Under the pieces are notes generated by a model that had not been told where the DNA came from, made no database searches, and saw only the letters and a list, made by a program, of their open reading frames with translations. Shown here piece after piece: positions 61,941 through 64,000 of a stretch of 64,000 bases of DNA (its first letter is position 1; each line of letters opens with the position of its first letter). This DNA is from Mycobacterium branderi (GTDB taxonomy: Bacteria > Actinomycetota > Actinomycetes > Mycobacteriales > Mycobacteriaceae), in NCBI RefSeq assembly GCF_010728725.1, contig NZ_AP022606.1, forward strand, positions 3,782,001 through 3,846,000, in the 5' to 3' direction. The position numbers were made by a program, and so were the translations under genes.

Positions 61941-63533
61941 GTGACAACCCTGTTGCTGCACGGTCGGGTGCACAGCCCGACCCACCCCGACGCCACCGCG
62001 ATGGCGGTCCGCGACGGCGTGGTCGCGTGGCTGGGCAGCGACGACGTCGGCCGCAGCCAGTTTCCCGACGCCCAGGTGGTCGACCTCGACGGCGGCTTCG
62101 TCGCGCCCGCGTTCGTCGACAGCCACATCCACGTCACCGCCACCGGCCTGACGCTGACCGGCCTGGATCTGCGCGCCGCCGGCTCCAAGCACCATTGCCT
62201 GCAGCTGATCGCCGACCACGCCGCCGCCCACCCCGACGAGCTGGTGTGGGGCCACGGCTGGGACGAATCGGCGTGGCCCGACGGCGCACCGCCGTCCACG
62301 GCCGAGCTGGATGCGCTGCTCGGCGACCGGCCGGCCTACCTGAGCCGCATCGACGTGCACTCGGCGCTGGCCTCGAGCGCTCTGCGGCGGCAGGTTCCGG
62401 GGTTGGCCGCAGCCGACGGCTTTGCCGACGAGCGTCCGCTGGCCGGCGACGCGCATCACCTGGTCCGGGCCGTGGCTCGCGACCTGCTGAGCAGCGCGCA
62501 ACTGGCCCAAGCCCGCATCGCCGCGCTGGACGCCGCCGCGGCGGTCGGCATCGTCTGTGTGCACGAGTGCGCCGGTCCCGAGATCGGCGGCCCGGACGAC
62601 TGGCAGGCCCTGCGCGCCGTCGAGCACGGCGTCGACGTGATCGGCTACTGGGGTGAGGCGGTGAGCAGCCCGGCGCGCGCCCGCGAGCTGATGGCCGAGA
62701 CCGGCGCGCACGGGCTGGGCGGTGACCTGTTCGTCGACGGCGCGGTGGGCTCCCGCACCGCCTGGCTGCGCGAGCCCTACGCCGACGCCCCGGAGACCGC
62801 CGGCAACTGCTACCTCGAGCCGGGGGCGCTTACGGCCCATCTGCGGGCCTGCACCGAGGCGGGCGTGACGGCGGGTTTCCACGTCATCGGTGATGCCGCG
62901 GTGTCGGCGGCGGTCGCCGCTTTGGAGCGGGTGGTCGACGAGTTCGGGACCATCGCGGTGGCCCGCTGCGGCCACCGGTTGGAGCATCTGGAGATGGTGA
63001 CCGGCGAGCAGGCGGCCAAGCTGGGCGCGTGGGGCGTCATCGCCAGCATGCAGCCGAACTTCGATGCGTTGTGGGGTGGCGGCGACGGCATGTACGCCCG
63101 CCGGCTGGGCAGCGATCGAGGTAGCCAGCTGAACCCGTTTGCGCTGTTAGCATCCCAAGGCGTGCCTCTCGCGTTCGGATCCGACGCCCCGGTGACGGGC
63201 CTTGACCCGTGGGCGAGCGTGCGGGCCGCGGCTCACCACCACACCCCGGACAGCGCGCTGTCCGTACGGGCGGCGTTTGCCGCCGCCACCCGCGGAGGGT
63301 GGCGCGCCGCCGGGGTTCGCGACGGGCTGACCGGCTCCCTGGCGCCGGGCGCACCCGCGTCCTACGCGGTTTGGGACGTCGGCGAACTCGACGTGGTGGC
63401 CCCCGACAACGCCGTCCAGCGCTGGTCGACCGACCCGCGCTCGAGAGTGCCTTTATTGCCGCGCCTGGCGCCCGGCGAAGCGCTTCCGCGCTGCCGGCAA
63501 ACCGTGCACCGGGGTGCGGTCATCTATGGCTAA
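61941..63533 (+). CDS. Amidohydrolase family 3 protein (Rv2052c-like)
   Basis: A 530-residue metal-dependent hydrolase of the YtcJ/AtzD-like amidohydrolase-3 group. [11 protein letters not shown] near residue 56 gives the HxH metal pair; [30 protein letters not shown] and [13 protein letters not shown] (final Asp) complete the TIM-barrel site. The substrate is unknown. GTG 61941 follows a -10 at short distance; a longer frame from 61809 runs through fxsA and is rejected. Its stop overlaps the start of lnt by eight bases. Confidence 0.9.
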   Translation: MTTLLLHGRVHSPTHPDATAMAVRDGVVAWLGSDDVGRSQFPDAQVVDLDGGFVAPAFVDSHIHVTATGLTLTGLDLRAAGSKHHCLQLIADHAAAHPDELVWGHGWDESAWPDGAPPSTAELDALLGDRPAYLSRIDVHSALASSALRRQVPGLAAADGFADERPLAGDAHHLVRAVARDLLSSAQLAQARIAALDAAAAVGIVCVHECAGPEIGGPDDWQALRAVEHGVDVIGYWGEAVSSPARARELMAETGAHGLGGDLFVDGAVGSRTAWLREPYADAPETAGNCYLEPGALTAHLRACTEAGVTAGFHVIGDAAVSAAVAALERVVDEFGTIAVARCGHRLEHLEMVTGEQAAKLGAWGVIASMQPNFDALWGGGDGMYARRLGSDRGSQLNPFALLASQGVPLAFGSDAPVTGLDPWASVRAAAHHHTPDSALSVRAAFAAATRGGWRAAGVRDGLTGSLAPGAPASYAVWDVGELDVVAPDNAVQRWSTDPRSRVPLLPRLAPGEALPRCRQTVHRGAVIYG

Positions 63534-64000
63534 AGAAAGGCGGCGCTTCGACGACGCCACCGAGATCCTGCCGCTGGTCAGCGACGACGACACCGGCGAG
63601 ATCCCCGTGCCGGACGAGGACGAGGACTACGAGGACGTCGATACCGACGACAGCCCCGAATCGCCGAACGGGCTGGGTGACGCGCTACGGGCCCGGCTTT
63701 CCGCGCTCGGTCCCGCCCTGCTGGCGCGGCTGCCGAGGATCGGCAACGCGCTGAAGCCACGGCTGCTGCGGCTGGGCGCAACGCTCGCCGCGGCGCTACT
63801 GCTCTACGCCAGCTTCCCGGCGACAAACTGGTGGTGGGCCGCCGTCGTCGCGTTCGCGCTGCTGGCCTGGGTGCTGACCCGTCCCGCGACCACACCGGCG
63901 GGCGGACTGGGGTACGGCTTTCTGTTCGGGCTGACCTTCTATCTGCCGCTGCTGCCCTGGATCGGCAGCCTGGTCGGCGCGATGCCCTGGATTGCGCTGG
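63526..64000 (+). CDS. lnt: Apolipoprotein N-acyltransferase domain (Lnt/Ppm1), 5' part
   Basis: The first 158 residues of a larger membrane protein cut by the window end. A 65-residue acidic cytoplasmic N terminus ([17 protein letters not shown]) is followed by hydrophobic segments: [30 protein letters not shown], then [17 protein letters not shown], which matches the N-terminal helices of Lnt. In M. tuberculosis this gene (Rv2051c, ppm1) fuses Lnt to a polyprenol monophosphomannose synthase; whether that applies here lies outside the window. ATG 63526 overlaps the amidohydrolase stop. Confidence 0.88.
   Translation, partial: MAKERRRFDDATEILPLVSDDDTGEIPVPDEDEDYEDVDTDDSPESPNGLGDALRARLSALGPALLARLPRIGNALKPRLLRLGATLAAALLLYASFPATNWWWAAVVAFALLAWVLTRPATTPAGGLGYGFLFGLTFYLPLLPWIGSLVGAMPWIAL

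Overview
The window is chromosomal DNA of a Mycobacterium, most likely a slow-growing non-tuberculous species. Base composition is GC-rich, GTG starts are common, many genes have a TANNNT hexamer 6-7 bases upstream of the start codon (the leaderless pattern of mycobacteria), and the gene content and order follow the M. tuberculosis Rv2125-Rv2051c region on the opposite strand. Family names and comparisons with M. tuberculosis come from memory of those proteins; no search was run.

Layout. 1-2044: a low-GC unknown gene, a small membrane protein and a PAC2-family protein. 2045-10464: a structured metH leader with metH, a methyltransferase, a crotonase, a sugar-type MFS transporter, and hisE-hisG. 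10530-16304: a membrane protein, a flavin disulfide reductase, a thioesterase, a RecB-like nuclease, trmI, a DUF503 protein, lppK and an MTB12-like antigen. 16450-29368: the Pup-proteasome system (mpa, dop, pup, prcB, prcA, pafA, pafB, pafC) followed by tatA and tatC; a cpsY/cpdA pair (Rv0806c/Rv0805-like) sits between prcA and pafA. 29402-36932: helY, a DUF4333 protein, a 5'-3' exonuclease, pepE, a GyrA-like/GNAT fusion, an F420-type flavin/deazaflavin protein and an SDR. 37027-60336: aerobic cobalamin genes (cobL-cobM-cobK, cobG-cobH-cobIJ, cobN) split by two accessory blocks. The first carries a RelB/RelE-type toxin-antitoxin pair, a large cyclase-like ATPase and a TIGR03086 protein. The second carries an ABC importer with a broken binding-protein gene, a LuxR-type ATPase regulator and four flavin or SDR-type genes. 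60353-64000: an F420-type protein, a dienelactone hydrolase, fxsA, an amidohydrolase and the start of lnt/ppm1.

How the parts connect. The cob genes make the cofactor that MetH uses. The metH leader folds like an S-adenosylhomocysteine riboswitch, whose ligand is the product of methyltransferases that use the methionine cycle. Dop and PafA prepare and attach Pup, Mpa feeds pupylated proteins to PrcBA, and PafBC is the neighbouring WYL-type DNA-damage regulator.

The two most notable signals are regulatory RNAs: an M-box (Mg2+) aptamer directly upstream of the stealth-family phosphotransferase gene cpsY, and the SAH-riboswitch-like leader of metH, whose closing stem competes with a hairpin that hides the ribosome-binding site. 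No tRNA, rRNA, CRISPR array, insertion sequence or prophage was seen.
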